The notes: a model not told the origin generated them from the letters alone. Positions 33,182 through 45,360 are shown, numbered from the stretch's first letter. The stretch: 64,000 nt of DNA from Cydia pomonella (GCF_033807575.1 NC_084704.1:32775968-32839967); one strand, 5' to 3'. Program-made: numbers and translations.

Positions 33182-33831
33182 TCAAATATACTCATATTTT
33201 AACCTATTTTGGAGAGGCTTGGACACCAGTATGTGAATCATATGACAGTGATTCAGGCACTGGCAGTCAAATCTCTCCGCAAACGCTCTCAAGATGCCGT
33301 TGGAACTAGCCCGCACCCTGCGCACCAGGGATGTGCAGCGTTTCCTCATTGTAGTGTAGAAACAGTCTACTCTGGCCTCCGCGAACATCCCCGTCGCACT
33401 ACAAAACCGAGGTAGTCCCATCAGCACCCTGAAAGCGTGTTATACTGTATACGAAGACCGTTGTACTGTTTTTGCGTATAGCGCGCCCACAGACTAGAAG
33501 TGTAAAAGGTTGTACAGAATGCTCTAAAAAGAGTCTTTTTCACCTCAATTGAGCAACTAACAAATCTGCGGGCCACCATATTCGCTCTAACACACAACGC
33601 ATAAACATAAACTAATGTGGTGGTGTGCAGTGAATGGAGAATTAATCTTGAAACGCGTTTAATCACCAATTTGGAGTCAACGGTCGGTAGTCCACGTGGT
33701 ACTTGTAAAGTTCCAGCTATCGCTTTACAAGAGCTGATAAAATCACCATATACTGTCCGTACAATTTTAGTCGTTTTTAAAGCTTCTATGACCTTGATAA
33801 TGACGAAATAGTCCCACTGGACTGAAGCCAT
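33182..33831 (-). pseudogene. LINE ORF2 C-terminal relic, frameshifted (L2/CR1-like)
   Basis: The first frame (33831 to 33421) ends with VKKTLFRAFCTTFYTSSLWA and YNTLSGC. A one-base shift moves to the frame at 33427-33182, which reads LMGLPRFCSATGMFAEARVD and TTMRKRCTSLVRRV. The pattern VKKTLFxxFCxxxYxxxLW followed by LPRxxSAxxMF is the C-terminal region of many L2/Crack-type LINE proteins. The RT palm is missing. The N-terminal 60 residues of the upstream frame match nothing I know and may be read-in from other sequence. Confidence 0.6.
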
Positions 33832-34793
33832 AATTTAAAAAAAGAAGAAGGTGTCTATATAAACATGACACTCATTTTGGTACAATTGTCCATCGTAAAT
33901 TTAATGGCAATAATTTTGTGAAACAAGAGTGATTTTTACAAGTGGAAATATTGTGAATTTGTAGGTAAATCTAAGCTGGATGGCAGCAACTGTCTGCCAT
34001 CATGCGCAAAATAGCACTTGCTGCGTTTAAATAACATGATGTTGACGCAAGCAGTGTAAAATTTTCTAATTTCATTTCCTTCTAGTGATGGGGTATATTC
34101 AGTAATCAGTCATTGCTGAACATGGTACAAAAAGTCATATTATTAAATAGAACTATGTACTACATGTTTGGTCACAAAGTCAAATGTTTTGCATGAAAAA
34201 AATATTTACGCCTATATATGTATATTTTATCATTAAGATTCGTATTATCAATAATAATAACGAAAAACTCGCAGAATTTATACCTAACATTGTTTACATG
34301 ACTTCGAGCAGGTTCGATTCCCGGTTATGTACGAGAGATTTAAAAAAAGATATCATTATTATTAAATTTAAAATCGAAGCCATGTTTCCTAAATACAGAT
34401 GTGGCTATCTCTCATAGTTTCTGACTTCTCCATACTGACCGTTTTGGATTGATCACCCTGTATGTATATATAATGGCATTTTATATATTTGTTACTGTCA
34501 TCACTCATCAGTGGCATTCTGTATGACGTATTTAATTTTCTGAATAAAACATGAAAAAAATCGAAAAACACGAAATTTGGTAAAATTCTCGAAAAAAACA
34601 TTTGATTTTCTCCGGAATTTTCATCCCTAGTTCAGATACATACTGTATTCAGAATTTAAATAGATTTACTTACACGAAATTACATGACTACAAAGAGCTC
34701 GATTGACATATATTCTACACAACTTTAGTTTAAACATCTGACAATAATAACAAGGACATCAACTTTACATGGATATTGATAGTATTTTAAAGT

Positions 34794-34890
34794 ACAGTGA
34801 GCTGCGAAATTGCATGAAGAAATTATGAATTAATTTATTGATTAAGTCGCCATGTACTTTTACGGTTGTTGGTACCTGTCTTTGCGACAA
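34794..34890. repeat. Dispersed repeat shared with 59771-59870
   Basis: GTACAGTGAGCTGCGAAATT opens both copies, followed by an AAATTATGAAT segment, TTGATTAAGTCGCC (or TTGATAAAGTCACC) and a GGTACCT. Class unknown. Confidence 0.7.
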
Positions 34891-36132
34891 ATAATGAGAA
34901 ATTATTGTAGCTGACTAAGATTTGCGGTTGTATGATTCTCGCTCAATAATCATACTAACTGTCACGTCTAATTGTCTGTCAGCCATATCGCCCGCTAGGT
35001 CCACAAATTGGTGGTTAAGTCTATAGTTTGCTTCGCTCACTGACTTGTTTAAGTAACTAGGAGTTCTGGGAGTTAGTGGTTTGTCATTTTACTGTGTCGA
35101 GGAAGTATCCATGCTCTAATTCTTAGGTTTCTTTTCTACTAAGGCGGAGATTTATTTATTGTTGGGGAACAAACAGCGGAAATGGTACATTTCAATGCAA
35201 GTGTGCAAAGTGTGCCATTATTTACGAGTGCAGAGATGTCTTTTATGAGCCGTAAGCGAATAAAAGTCACGGGACATGTAAATAATGACACTTGCACACG
35301 TATATTGAAGGACATTATTTTAATACATTTGCGAAAAAAACACAATAAAACAAATATTGATTACATGAGTATTACACTTACAGACCTTACAATTACAAAT
35401 TTTCACTTGAACTAGAATGCTATTTATTACGTTAAGCGATGATTTACATTGCAAAAATTAAATAACAACCCATTTCATACAAAAACTTTCTTACAGTTGC
35501 AGTTTAAGTTTAATTATTTTAATACAACTAATCTGTAAGTGAAAATACTGATAATAGCGGGCGCCGCTTTTATTTTTTAATTTTTTTTTCTGTTATCGAC
35601 GGCTAACAATGGCAATGATAGTTTCATTCAGCCAATAGTTAAAAAAAATATTTTATTGAAATATCGTATTATATGACATTTTAGATAAATAATAACATAT
35701 AACCTAATTTATATTGTGTAATAATATTTTAAGACGTAATAAACGTGTAATGGCGAAACAATAAAACACATAAAGTTTTATGACATCCAAACTTTTTGCT
35801 GTAGAGGTGTAGACGTTTGGATTACAGTCAGAAATAAATTTATAAAAGTTATAAAAGCAAAAAGCACTAGTTCGCAAAAACCAACTTAACGAACGCTAAA
35901 CAGCTAAGTATCACTTTTTGAATAACTGTTAAAAAAATACATGTTTAAAAGACATATAGAATAAACATAAACCATAACAGTTTTCATTAATAGAATAATA
36001 AGATTTTTGTTTTGAGATGAGCGCTGATAAGGACACGTCCGAGAATTAACCAATAGCGTTGGTTTTAATCCGCATCTCGTGTAGGTACATACCTATGTTT
36101 AAATATCATATATATGTACGTATGCAAAACAC
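34891..36132. other. No identifiable feature
   Basis: AT-rich sequence with two overlapping small frames on opposite strands near 35140-35415, no motifs and no repeat shared with the window. Confidence 0.5.
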
Positions 36133-36400
36133 GTATCGTCGACGTTGGAGTTAAAACCGCCAGGCTAAAGTGGGACTGGGCAGGCCATGTACGACGTATG
36201 CATCCACAGAGATGGGCTAAACTAGCCACGCAGTGGGTGCCACAACATAAACGCCGGCATGTGGTCGGCCTAAGAGGAGATGGCGGGACGACCTGGATGC
36301 ATTTTTCAGCAACTGGACGGATGCTGCAGTTAATCAGGAAGATTGAAAGCCTCGGGGGAAGGCCTTTGCCCAGTGGTGGGTTACTTTATAAGCTCGTTAA
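36133..36400 (+). pseudogene. RTE-clade LINE C-terminal relic
   Basis: The frame reads ARLKWDWAGHVRRMHPQRWA, the conserved segment near the C terminus of RTE proteins. A frameshift near 36260 changes frame to GRPKRRWRDDLDAFF, and a TGA stands where a Trp codon is expected. It ends near GGCCTTTGCCCAGTGGTGGG, the remnant of the usual C-terminal FAQQW-type motif. No catalytic domain remains. The 116-codon open frame starting at 36114 merely reads through the shift. Confidence 0.75.
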
Positions 36401-37068
36401 AAAAATGTTATTGACAAGTTTTGGTTTCTTCCGATTTGGCCTACGCACTGAAAAAAATAGATAGCCGAACTGGTTTTGTAACTTTACTAAATAACTAAAC
36501 TACGGTTATAAGAAAATAAACTTTGCATACATTTATAAACTTATTTTGTAGTGTATACCCAGTACCTGAACACTGATAGCCAAATCGGTTTTGTAACATA
36601 TAACACATAGTTCGCAAGTCCCAATTTTTGTGTAAACAGTAACCAAAATTTTGTTACAGTTATGCAAACATTTCTTTCAGTGCGTTTGAAACTAATTACC
36701 CATTGAGTCCGGTTCTTAGTTTCAAACATATTAACGTCTTCAGTTCGTTAGTACTTGAAACATAAGGTAAGTGTGCCGTGAACTTCCTCTAATGGCTGCA
36801 TTAGAGAATGCCTGATTAGAATGCACTCGACGTAATTGTGTCTGGCTCGAACAGCGCACGGGAACCTTAGTTCGTATACATTGTTTGTGTTATGATCAAG
36901 TTATAGTCGAACAAACTTCCAAAACACATGGAATATAAATGAGTTCAATATAAATTTAGAGTCAACATTTCTCTGTCGTGTACAAATGGATGGAGACAAA
37001 GGAACAGCAGATTCCTCAGATCCATAGATTGTTAGTTACAAGACACTTATAAAATACCTTATATTAAC

Positions 37069-37263
37069 AGTACCTCTAGTGTAAATTTAGTCGATAGCGA
37101 AACGTGACGTACGCGTTTGCGTTAAGTCTCATTTTGTATGGGTTTTTGAACAGCGCGCCAAGCGGGACGTTTTGGAAAGTCAAAAATCTCATACAAAATG
37201 ACACTTAACGCAAACGCGTACGTCACGTTTCGCTGTCGAAAATATTTACACTGGGGGTACTGG
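37069..37263. mobile_element. Palindromic MITE, about 195 bp
   Basis: Long arms pair across a short centre: GCGAAACGTGACGTACGCGT on the left and ACGCGTACGTCACGTTTCGC on the right. TAAGTCTCATTTTGTATG and CATACAAAATGACACTTA also pair, and outer arms AGTGTAAAT/ATTTACACT extend to CAGTACC/GGTACTG. TTAA precedes the left end, but the right flank is not TTAA, so a piggyBac link is weak. Confidence 0.8.
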
Positions 37264-37619
37264 TTCCATAATTTGAATTGTTCCCGAAGCAAGTATGCGT
37301 CTATTATACATATAAAAGCGGCTGACAGTACTGAAGGGCCTACAGCGAACCTCGTTCGATCTGTTGCCTCTCTGTCGCACTTATAAAATCGTACGTAAGT
37401 GTGACAGGGAGACAACACGTCGAACGTGGTTCGTGGTAGGTCATCTATACCGTTTAGAATATTTGAATTTGGACTTACTTATTAGTATTCTTACAATAGT
37501 TCATAGTCTGCTGTCTGAAGTTGGTGTTTGATGTTACCCCGATACGCCTTCTGAACCATGGGAACAACTGTATCAATGTTACTCTGCCCCAAAGTACCCC
37601 ATTGGGTATTCCCAAAAAC

Positions 37620-37792
37620 TACGACGGGACCGGTTTTGGGTAACACCCAACCAGGGTGTTCAACGAGGGTGCGGAGTGTTACGGTCGGCAACGCGCATGT
37701 AAAATCTCTGGAGTTGCAAGCGTCCATAGGCTACGGTAACCGCTTACCATCAGGCGGGCCGTATGTATCCACCGACGTAGTATAAAATAAAA
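37620..37792 (+). repeat. LINE 3'-end repeat, copy G (partial)
   Basis: GTTCAACGAGGGTGCGGAGT, GGTCGGCAACGCGCATGTAA, CTTACCATCAGGCGGGCC and CACCGACGTAGTATAAAATA follow copies C and D. Confidence 0.75.
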
Positions 37793-37824
37793 ATAAATTA
37801 AGATTAAATGTTCCTGATATGATG

Positions 37825-37873
37825 AGATATTTGTTCCTGAGTCATGGATGTTTTCTATGTATCTAAATATTTG

Positions 37874-37915
<42 letters not shown>

Positions 37916-38010
37916 CTGATTACTCACAACACAAGCCTTCTTGAGCTTACCGTGGGGCTTACTTAGTGAATTTGTGTAAGAATGTCCCTATAATATTTAT
38001 TTCTTTTTAT
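37825..38010 (+). repeat. SINE body fragment with TA microsatellite
   Basis: GATATTTGTTCCTGAGTCAT, TTTTCTATGTATCTAA, a (TA)n run at about 37877-37910, ACACAAGCCTTCTTGAGCTT and TTTGTGTAAGAATGTCC match the body of the SINE at 48052. The tRNA-like head is missing. It sits just after LINE copy G. Confidence 0.75.
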
Positions 38011-38797
38011 TTAAATGTTCTTAACTTCTGGGTAGAACAGGACTTTTTTTATATTTTTGTCTGTTATGTATGACTCAAATGCTCAAACCAAATTCATTTC
38101 ATTCGGGTGGCCACAAAAGCGGATTGATTTATAGGTACCTACTTTAACTTTATTCTTCTACCGTAATCAAATACACACTAAATGCTGAGCCCGTATGAGC
38201 ACTGGTGCCTTTACCCTATTCATCATAATTCTGTACTTAAACGAGCCATTGCAGTAGAGCTTCGCTACATTCCATCGGTATTCATTAAGGTACAGTGGGT
38301 TTGGCCAACAGAGTTTTTGATCTACGGTTGCCAACAATATGAGTAGCAGTGTAGGTAGCAATCTTAAGACCTTTCTCTAGTATCTCGATTCGAGAAATAA
38401 TTAAGTAAACAGCTTTTGCACCATTAAAAAAATCCCAAACGTACCTATCATAAGTGTAAACGCACTATCACTTTGAGTACCGGGAACCCGCTCGGTGGGT
38501 TCTCTGTTCGTAGTCGCTTTCCTCTACAAAGTGGGAAAACACTGGGATCGACTAGGTACGAGTGTAGCACTACGAAAACGTTGGGAGCGAATATGTTAAG
38601 AAATGTTTAAATATTAGGTACTTTTGCACCATAGCTATTTACATAAAAATTGCTTCTAAAATGCGTAATTTTGTTTTTCATTAAACTCGTCCATTACTTT
38701 TTTTAAATACCATCAATGGCAATAAAATCCGCAATTCCGGACGCGCACGGCCTTCCTCTCAGTGCTCAGCGAGCTGCGTTTGGACAAGGATCTGGGC

Positions 38798-38921
38798 GGC
38801 TACCGGGAAAATCGAAATTCGTCAATTGCGGGCATTTTTCTCTGTCACTCTAATTACGTCTTACTGAGAGTAAAAGAGAAAGATCCCCGCAATTTGCGAA
38901 TTTCGGTTTTCGCGGTAGGCC
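38798..38921. mobile_element. MITE, about 124 bp
   Basis: GGCTACCGGGAAAATCGAAA on the left pairs imperfectly with TTTCGGTTTTCGCGGTAGGC on the right; inner CAATTGCGGG pairs with CCCGCAATTTG. The frame at 38762-38953 runs across it and is probably incidental. Confidence 0.7.
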
Positions 38922-39250
38922 CCCTGAACTCACTGCACCTTAAAAGCAGGTGAAAAATATTATGCAAACTGACCAATATCCATTTTGTAGTTTTATCCAG
39001 TAGACAAGAGCGGTGAATGGAGGGGTCATCCATTTATTCTCCACGACCCTTGTAGCGAATTGGATTACCTAATCTCTCCACGGAATACCGAGTTTTAAAT
39101 TTTGTTTAGAAATATCCCGTTAGGAAAATCCGGGATTAAATATTCTCTGATAACAGATATAGGTAAAGCCCGACCAGAAATATATGATCATTGTCAAGAG
39201 GGCGCTGTTATTCTCATGTATGGGTGACAATCCAGTTACGTATGAAAAAT

Positions 39251-39545
39251 TTAGTTTATTTTTATTTTTATGGAGGATAGGCAGGCGTTTGACCACGATC
39301 ACACCTGATGGTAAGTGATGATGCAGTCTACGGTGGAGCACGCTTACCTATGAGATACCTATTTACTCTAGCCTTGAAGAGATTCAGATTGTACTCATAC
39401 GGAAACACAGACTCGGGCAGGGCATTCCACTCCTTGGCAGTTCGCATAAGGAATGTTGAAGAGAAACGCTTCGTGCGTATTTGTGGAATACCTACCATGA
39501 AGCGATGCCGAAGTGCCGAAGTTCTAATAAAATTCTGCAATATAG
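39251..39545 (-). pseudogene. LINE ORF2 C-terminal relic (Jockey/CR1-like)
   Basis: The minus-strand frame (39540 to 39328) reads KRFSSTFLMRTAKEWNALPE, then SVFPYEYNLNLFKARVNRYL. This is the characteristic LINE C-terminal pattern (W-N-x-LP followed by F-K-x-x-V). It is followed by an LPSGVIV-type read-through, and the A-rich tail near 39250 marks the element's 3' end. It lacks the RT domain. Confidence 0.7.
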
Positions 39546-39566
39546 CGCGTGATTATACTTATATAT

Positions 39567-39825
39567 TGCTGCGGTGGCAGCATGGTTCCATTTTTACCAC
39601 TTGTCACTACGCCCGTCACTTTCACGCTTACATACTCGTTAGAACGTGACAGGCATGGTGACAAATAATAAAGAGCCGACCATCTTAACCCTACTGCAAC
39701 GGTATCATGGTCGTGTTTTTGGCACTTGTCATATCATGCGTCACTTTCACACTTACGTATTTGTTAGAGCGTGACAGGTATGGTGACAAATGATAAACAG
39801 CCGTCCATCTTAGCCCTGCTGGTCA
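39567..39825. repeat. Two-copy tandem repeat of about 128 bp
   Basis: CACTTGTCACTACGCC...CGTCACTTTCACGCTTAC and CACTTGTCATATCATG...CGTCACTTTCACACTTAC lead to GTGACAGGCATGGTGACAAA and GTGACAGGTATGGTGACAAA, then CATCTTAACCCT and CATCTTAGCCCT. Each copy also contains TTGTCA/TGACAA inverted arms. Confidence 0.8.
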
Positions 39826-40356
39826 GGTTTTACACAATTTATGACAGATGGTTTCACATATTACAATCGGCTACTTGATAACATTCAATATGACTAAAGG
39901 TGACGTTTGGGTATGAACTGAGCTGCATTACTGTTGTGGCGTGCGTCGTCGCGCTGATTTATCAAATCTAACCTTAATTAATATGACAATACGAGTTAAG
40001 CCACGCGTTTTCGTGAATGACACGATTTCTACCGCCGCTGTATTTGACAATTTCTTGATTAAATTAGTGAGAATGAACGTCATAATCTCATAATCGCGGC
40101 AGTACTTCGGCGGTGAAATACACTCATTTAAGAAATATTTTTTGCCTGGCAATACCAGGAAACGTCAGAATTCCACGGAACTAAAAACCAGAGTTTAGTT
40201 GGTCTAAATCCACATATGATTAAGAATAATGAAAATATTTGTAAACTTTGACCTACGTAAAAACTTTGTACCTAGTTTTATTTCAAAATCGGTTTAAAAA
40301 TTAGCTTTGGTACGACACCTGCGTAAAAACGGATCAATTCATTAAAGTACAGCAGG

Positions 40357-40485
40357 GTGCTTAGCCAAGATGCCAGGTGCTTACGCTTCATAAAGCCAAT
40401 GTCTCTGTCGCACTAATATCGAAGAGTGATAGAGACTACCGTGTCGTTCGCCACGGAGCAAACGACTGGCATCTTGGCTATGCAC
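40357..40485. mobile_element. MITE, about 129 bp
   Basis: The ends GTGCTTAGCCAAGATGCCAG and CTGGCATCTTGGCTATGCAC are inverted repeats with one mismatch. A similar end (GATTGGCATGTTGGATACGC) recurs at about 40615-40634, suggesting a second related copy to the right. Confidence 0.75.
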
Positions 40486-40768
40486 TCAGAGCGACGCTAA
40501 ACCGAACCCTCACTAATCTGACGCTCCGTGCTTCCTAGCGTAGCGTAGTCACCTCTCTTTATATTACTCTTCTATATTATTGCGACAGCGACAGTCGCGT
40601 TTCGTTCGGTAAACGATTGGCATGTTGGATACGCACACTGTAACCCGGACGGTCTTCGGCTGAAGAAAACGACTTTGATAGTCACGAAGTTTTTTAATTT
40701 CTTTTCATCACACTTGCTCGTAAATGGTGTTATTGTATGCCAGCATATGGAGATGGAATGAGCTATAT

Positions 40769-40820
40769 TATGCCCACGGGCGTAATATATATATTTAATT
40801 TTATTACGCCCATGGGCATA
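40769..40820. repeat. Hairpin with 19-bp arms
   Basis: TATGCCCACGGGCGTAATA and TATTACGCCCATGGGCATA pair with one mismatch around a 14-base AT loop. Confidence 0.85.
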
Positions 40821-41259
40821 TTGGGCAGAATGTTTTTCAAGTACGTATAAATAAGTTTCACTTTTAAAATACTGACGTTTTACTGATTTTTTGTGTACTT
40901 ATGTATGTAAAAATTTAATTTTATTAATTTAATAGCAGTTTAAAATATTTTTACACAATTGGGTACTTGACACATGTTGAATATTATAACAAAATTTAGT
41001 TAAATGGATAGAAAATGAGCCATCCATTATAAAAAAGTGGTATTTAAAAAATATATTGAGATTATATAAAAATACAAGGTCCGAAGTCTAAAAAAAAAAA
41101 AAATTTTTTGTCTTTCAAAAATAGAAAATAAAATGGTACCATTCGTACCTTACATTTTATTGAAAAATAAATTGTATAACAACTATAAACATAAACGCAA
41201 TATTTCAGGGTCAAAATGGCAATTTCCTTGATCTTCCATACATTTAGGACAGACTTTTA

Positions 41260-41277
41260 TGATGTGACGTCACATCA
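41260..41277. promoter_or_regulatory. Perfect 18-bp palindrome with a CRE core
   Basis: TGATGTGACGTCACATCA contains TGACGTCA, the consensus site for CREB/ATF-family bZIP factors. No gene start is identifiable nearby, so a regulatory role is inference. Confidence 0.35.
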
Positions 41278-41804
41278 CCCTGTCATTTTGTTAGAGGCGT
41301 TTCAATCGTCGAGTGCGAGCGTCAGACTTTAACTCTCATTTCTGATCTTTGTGTTGCTTAAATGCCATGAGTCCTTTATAGACATTTGATCCTCAGGAAA
41401 ATCAAGATCGTTTGACATTATTTACAAAAAACAGTCAAGTAGCCAATTTCAATCGTGGCTGAATGCCGGATAGGTCTGTGGCTTCGATGCCTGAAAAATT
41501 ACAATATGGCAGACAAATATTTGATTTGTCACCGTGTTTACGAATTATTTCGCTAATAATTTAGTTTTTCTTCACAAGCGTGATGAAAACCATTGCCTGT
41601 GTCACGGGCGGTACATAAAATAATTACGGACAAGTGTTAATTTTAAGCCCGAAGCCTAAGGTGAGTTCTTGTTTACCGCCTTTAATATAATAATATTCCT
41701 GACGAGGAGTACCATCGAAATCGCCATATACTTTACTTATTTATACATAGGCTTCTAAAATCATAACTATTCCCACAGTCAGGTAAAAAGGAACTTAATG
41801 AACA

Positions 41805-41960
41805 AATAAGATTCATTCCAGAGGAATTTCCTGTCGTGAGCTGCGGCTGTGGAATAAAATCCCTGCCGCGGTTTTCCCGAGGGGCTATCGCAACGAGACT
41901 CTTCAGGAAAGTACAAAGATTTATAAAGGTGTTGGCATACCATCACAGGTACGTAAACAT
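41805..41960 (+). pseudogene. LINE ORF2 C-terminal relic
   Basis: The frame reads HSRGISCRELRLWNKIPAAV and FPRGYRNETLQESTKIYKGV, matching the RLWNELPAEVFP pattern of the LINE ends at 43722 and 60165, here in plus orientation. Very short and without catalytic residues. Confidence 0.65.
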
Positions 41961-42004
41961 GTTTCTTTTAATCGTTTTGAGCCACAGAATTTGAGAACTT
42001 ATAT

Positions 42005-42090
42005 TATTTATTTATTTAATCTTTATTGCACAATACATGAAGGTACAAATGGCGGACTTAATGCCTTAAGGCATTCTCTACCAGTCAACC
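42005..42090 (-). repeat. LINE 3' end with terminal hairpin
   Basis: Reversed, it reads GAGAATGCC, TTAA, GGCATTAAGTCCGCC, then a TGTACC and TGCAATAAAG before an A/T-rich tail. It belongs with 59910-59998 and 26830-26925. Confidence 0.7.
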
Positions 42091-42469
42091 AATCAATTAT
42101 TTCGTACTTACTTACTTACTGCTGTGGCGCAGCGACACGAATGCTTCTCTGTCTTTTTGCACTTCGTCTCTCCAGCGGTACCTAGGGCGTCCAGACGGTC
42201 TTCGGCCATTTGGAACTCGAAAGTACGCCATCTAGACTACACGGACTACGTGCCCGAGCCATCGGATATTAGTCGTACCTACTTGCATTTTAGATTTTAT
42301 ATTTTTTTTATTCTTTTTTCTTGGAGACATTTTTTTTAGTAAAAATAGAAAAAGCCCGTGATTATGATTAGAAATAATATAAGAAGTCCCAATTCTAACA
42401 CAAAAAAAATTGGTACAACTTTAAAATATTTTATATTAGTAAAACTTTTACACCCGCCTGCCCCCCCTA

Positions 42470-42640
42470 TGATTTCCCAGATCCTCCAGACACCGCGTTG
42501 CCCGGCATTGTCGCATCAGAGGATGCTGTTTTTGCAGCGGTCATGGCGTTCAACAGCGGCTCGGCTGGTGGCTTAGACGGAATAATCCCCCAACACATTA
42601 AGGACCTGCTTGCCAGTAACAATATTGGAGAATTTCTCAC
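42470..42640 (+). pseudogene. LINE reverse-transcriptase N-terminal fragment
   Basis: The frame reads LPGIVASEDAVFAAVMAFNS and GSAGGLDGIIPQHIKDLLAS. The S-AGG-DG-x-P-H-x-K pattern occurs just before the RT palm of many LINE proteins. Only about 55 codons are preserved; nothing of the palm itself follows. Confidence 0.6.
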
Positions 42641-42912
42641 ACCTGGCCATATTTACTCTGCGACACTGTATCTTCGTTCCAAAATTTACCTACGCAGCCC
42701 CTTCTAGAAATTTCCAAATTTCTGTGAAAAACTCGACAGTATAATTTAGATACAGACTGAAAAAATTATCAATATGAAAATCGACACTAGGATGTTTTTA
42801 ATTGCATATCTTGCAGTTAGGTTGGGTGGTCTAGGGCTAAGGCCAATTGGGAGTGTCGTCCTACCGGCGTTCCTGTCGTGAAGCTGCAAAACGTCGCAAA
42901 TACGCTTCTTTA

Positions 42913-43057
42913 GGGCTCCTCTACACGATGGCCCATCGTACGCCGGTCTAAGGGACGCAGCTATGCAGTGGAATGAGATAGCAATATCACTTGCTCCCTC
43001 TAACGCCTAAATGCGTTCCTTGGACTGGCCTACGCTGGGCCATCGTGTAGAGGAGCC
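42913..43057. mobile_element. MITE, 145 bp, possibly PIF/Harbinger-type
   Basis: The left end GGGCTCCTCTACACGATGGC and the right end GGGCCATCGTGTAGAGGAGC-C pair over about 20 bp, and inner CGCCGGTC pairs loosely with GACTGGCC. TTTA precedes it and ATTA follows. A TTA-type 3-bp duplication would suit Harbinger elements, but the boundary is uncertain by a base or two. Confidence 0.75.
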
Positions 43058-43721
43058 ATTAGGTGACAGCTACGTATTTGCGGCGTTTGCCGTAGAAACC
43101 TTAGGTCCTTGGGGGCCGCAGGCCTTAAAACTTTTTCAAAAATTAAAATATCTTCTGATCCGCTCCACTGGTGACCACAGGGCGGGGTCGTTCCTCGCTC
43201 AGCGCATTGGAATTTCAACCCAGCGAGGAAACGCGGCCAGTCTTGTGGGCACACTACCAAATGGCAGCGGCATAAGAGATATTTGTACATATAATTTAGG
43301 TCCCATAGGTTTAGTTTAGTTTTTGTTTTTTTTTTTAGTATTAATATTAGTTTTGTAGGTAGTTTTAACATTAAAATAGAAATAACGATTTTTTTTGCTT
43401 ATCTATGATAAAACATGAATTACTATCAATCTAGTCTTTCTTTATTTAATTTTCTACCGTTGAAAAGTGCTTTGGCAAATCCAATTGACTATAAAAATAA
43501 CTGAAACCAATTTTACGTTGATAAACAATTGACTGATTCAATTGTAAAGTAGAATAGATTGTTGGTTCAATCACCTTAATTAATGATTAAACAGTGAGTT
43601 ACAAATTGTTCCCGAGAGCCAAATTAAAGCTCTAAACACTGAAAGATTACCATTCATGTAAAACAAACTAACCTGCTATTATCAGAGTTTTTGTATTGGG
43701 TACGGCGAAGTGCATGTTTTT

Positions 43722-44042
43722 TTTAAGCACGACGGTGGCAAACAAGCATACGGCCCGCCTGATGGTAAGCAGTCACCGTAGCCTATGGACGCCTGCAACA
43801 CCAGAGATATTACATGCGCGTTGCCGACCCTTTAAAAACCTGTACACTCCTTTTTTGAAGAACCCCATACTGTAGCCCATCGTGAAAACCTCGGCAGGAA
43901 GCTCATTTCACAGCCGAAGCGTTCGCGGGAGGAAATTCCTCTTAAACCGCACAGTACGCGACCATTTAGGTTCTAGGGTGTAAGGATGAACACCCTGCCG
44001 ACGGCGATCGGTGCTCTCAGCTGTTTTTCTCTTGTAGTGTTT
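43722..44042 (-). pseudogene. LINE ORF2 C terminus (Jockey-like) with 3' end
   Basis: The minus-strand frame reads RTVRFKRNFLPRTLRL, NELPAEVF, YSMGFFKKGVYRFLKGRQRA and GVAGVHRLR before a stop, then the LLTIRRAVCLFAT read-through whose DNA is the repeat at 7757. It shows that the poly(A)-tailed repeats A-G derive from the 3' end of such a LINE. One Trp codon is now a stop. The catalytic domain is absent. Confidence 0.7.
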
Positions 44043-44483
44043 CATACTAAAAAAATACAATGAAATAACTTGGCACATTTTTCTGGGCTGGGGTAAAGAA
44101 GAATAAAAGAATGCACAAATGCCGCAAATAATTTGTGCGAGCTACGAGTTTAAATAATATTATATATACAAATGAATGCACACTCATTAGATAGCAGAAA
44201 AAAAAACATGTTACAACTTGCCCCTGCTTTGTGTTACAACTTGCCCCATATGCTCATTATGCCTACTTAATGAATTATCTCAAAAACTACAAACTTTAGA
44301 AGAATTAAAAATTTATTAATTAAAAATAAACTACTCATCTTACCACTCTTACCTCATCTTACCTTAAAACAAAGATTCTTGGCAATAATTTATAGGTAAA
44401 TCCCGTTACCAAAATTGCAATTTATTGATAATATGGATGGGCAAAACTATTTTCATGCGGAACCCAAACTTAACCGTTGAAAG

Positions 44484-44505
44484 AAAGAAAGAAAGAAAAG
44501 AAAGA
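44484..44505. repeat. GAAA microsatellite
   Basis: A run of GAAA units with one GAAAA interruption. Confidence 0.9.
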
Positions 44506-44639
44506 AGTAGAACAAGTTTAATAGTAAAAAATCAAAATGAACCTAAGTTAGGTATAACCCGTCGCCAAAGTCGCCATTAAAAAAAAATTTGGTATGACAA
44601 TAATACCTATTATAAAAATTATTTTTTAAAAAGCAGATA

Positions 44640-45360
44640 CGTCTGCGATGATGCTATTACAGAGCAAGATCCCCAGTTCAAGTCACACCCAAGGCAGTAA
44701 TTTTTCGACTTTTATATTTATTTTATTCGAAGCTTGATAGTCCAAGATCCCAGAGCCGCCAGACCTTACTTATTTTCTCATGAATAAAATCTATGGGATA
44801 ATATAGTGTTAGTATGTACTTTTAATGTCTGCATACTTGCTATATTGGTCCGACGGCCATTTGTCCGGTACAAGGTGCTAAAGTTAGGTAAAAATATTAC
44901 TTACTTTTCTTAAATTCTCATGGCTGATTCTTATATATGATACTCAGGAAACTATTACGAATCATTTTGTAAGTAGCCAGACCAATTGCAGGGGCCCAAT
45001 CATCCCCCAGACCCACATAAAGTTTCACACCAATACAAATATAAACTTTATGTGGGTCTGGGGGATGGTTGGGCCCCCTCCAATTGGTGTGACTACTTAC
45101 AAAATGTAATAGGTAGTAATAGTATTATATATAATAATTTTTAAGAAAAAAAAACCGTACCCGTAATGTATGGGACATTTTATTCATGAGAAAATAAGTA
45201 AGGTCTGGCGGCTCTGGGATCTTGGACTATTAAGCTTCGAATAAATATAAAAGGCGAAAAATGACTGCCTTGGGTGTGGCTTGAACTGGCGGCATCTGGG
45301 TCGATACTCCAGTCCTCTTCCAACTGAGTCACCAAGACCTCATCCATAGCCAGCAAATTT
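44640..45360. repeat. Foldback made of two inverted SINE-like copies
   Basis: Left and right halves are reverse complements over long stretches. CCAAGGCAGTAATTTTTCGA (about 44690) matches the complement near 45275. CCAGACCTTACTTATTTTCT matches AGAAAATAAGTAAGGTCTGG. CCCCCAGACCCACATAAAGT matches ACTTTATGTGGGTCTGGGGG at the centre (about 45028). Both outer ends carry tRNA-like sequence: CAGTTCAAGTCACACCC on the left; on the right, reversed, a GTGACTCAGTTGG A-box-like and a CAGTTCAAGCC B-box-like motif. The left half has extra sequence near 44790-44930. Confidence 0.8.
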
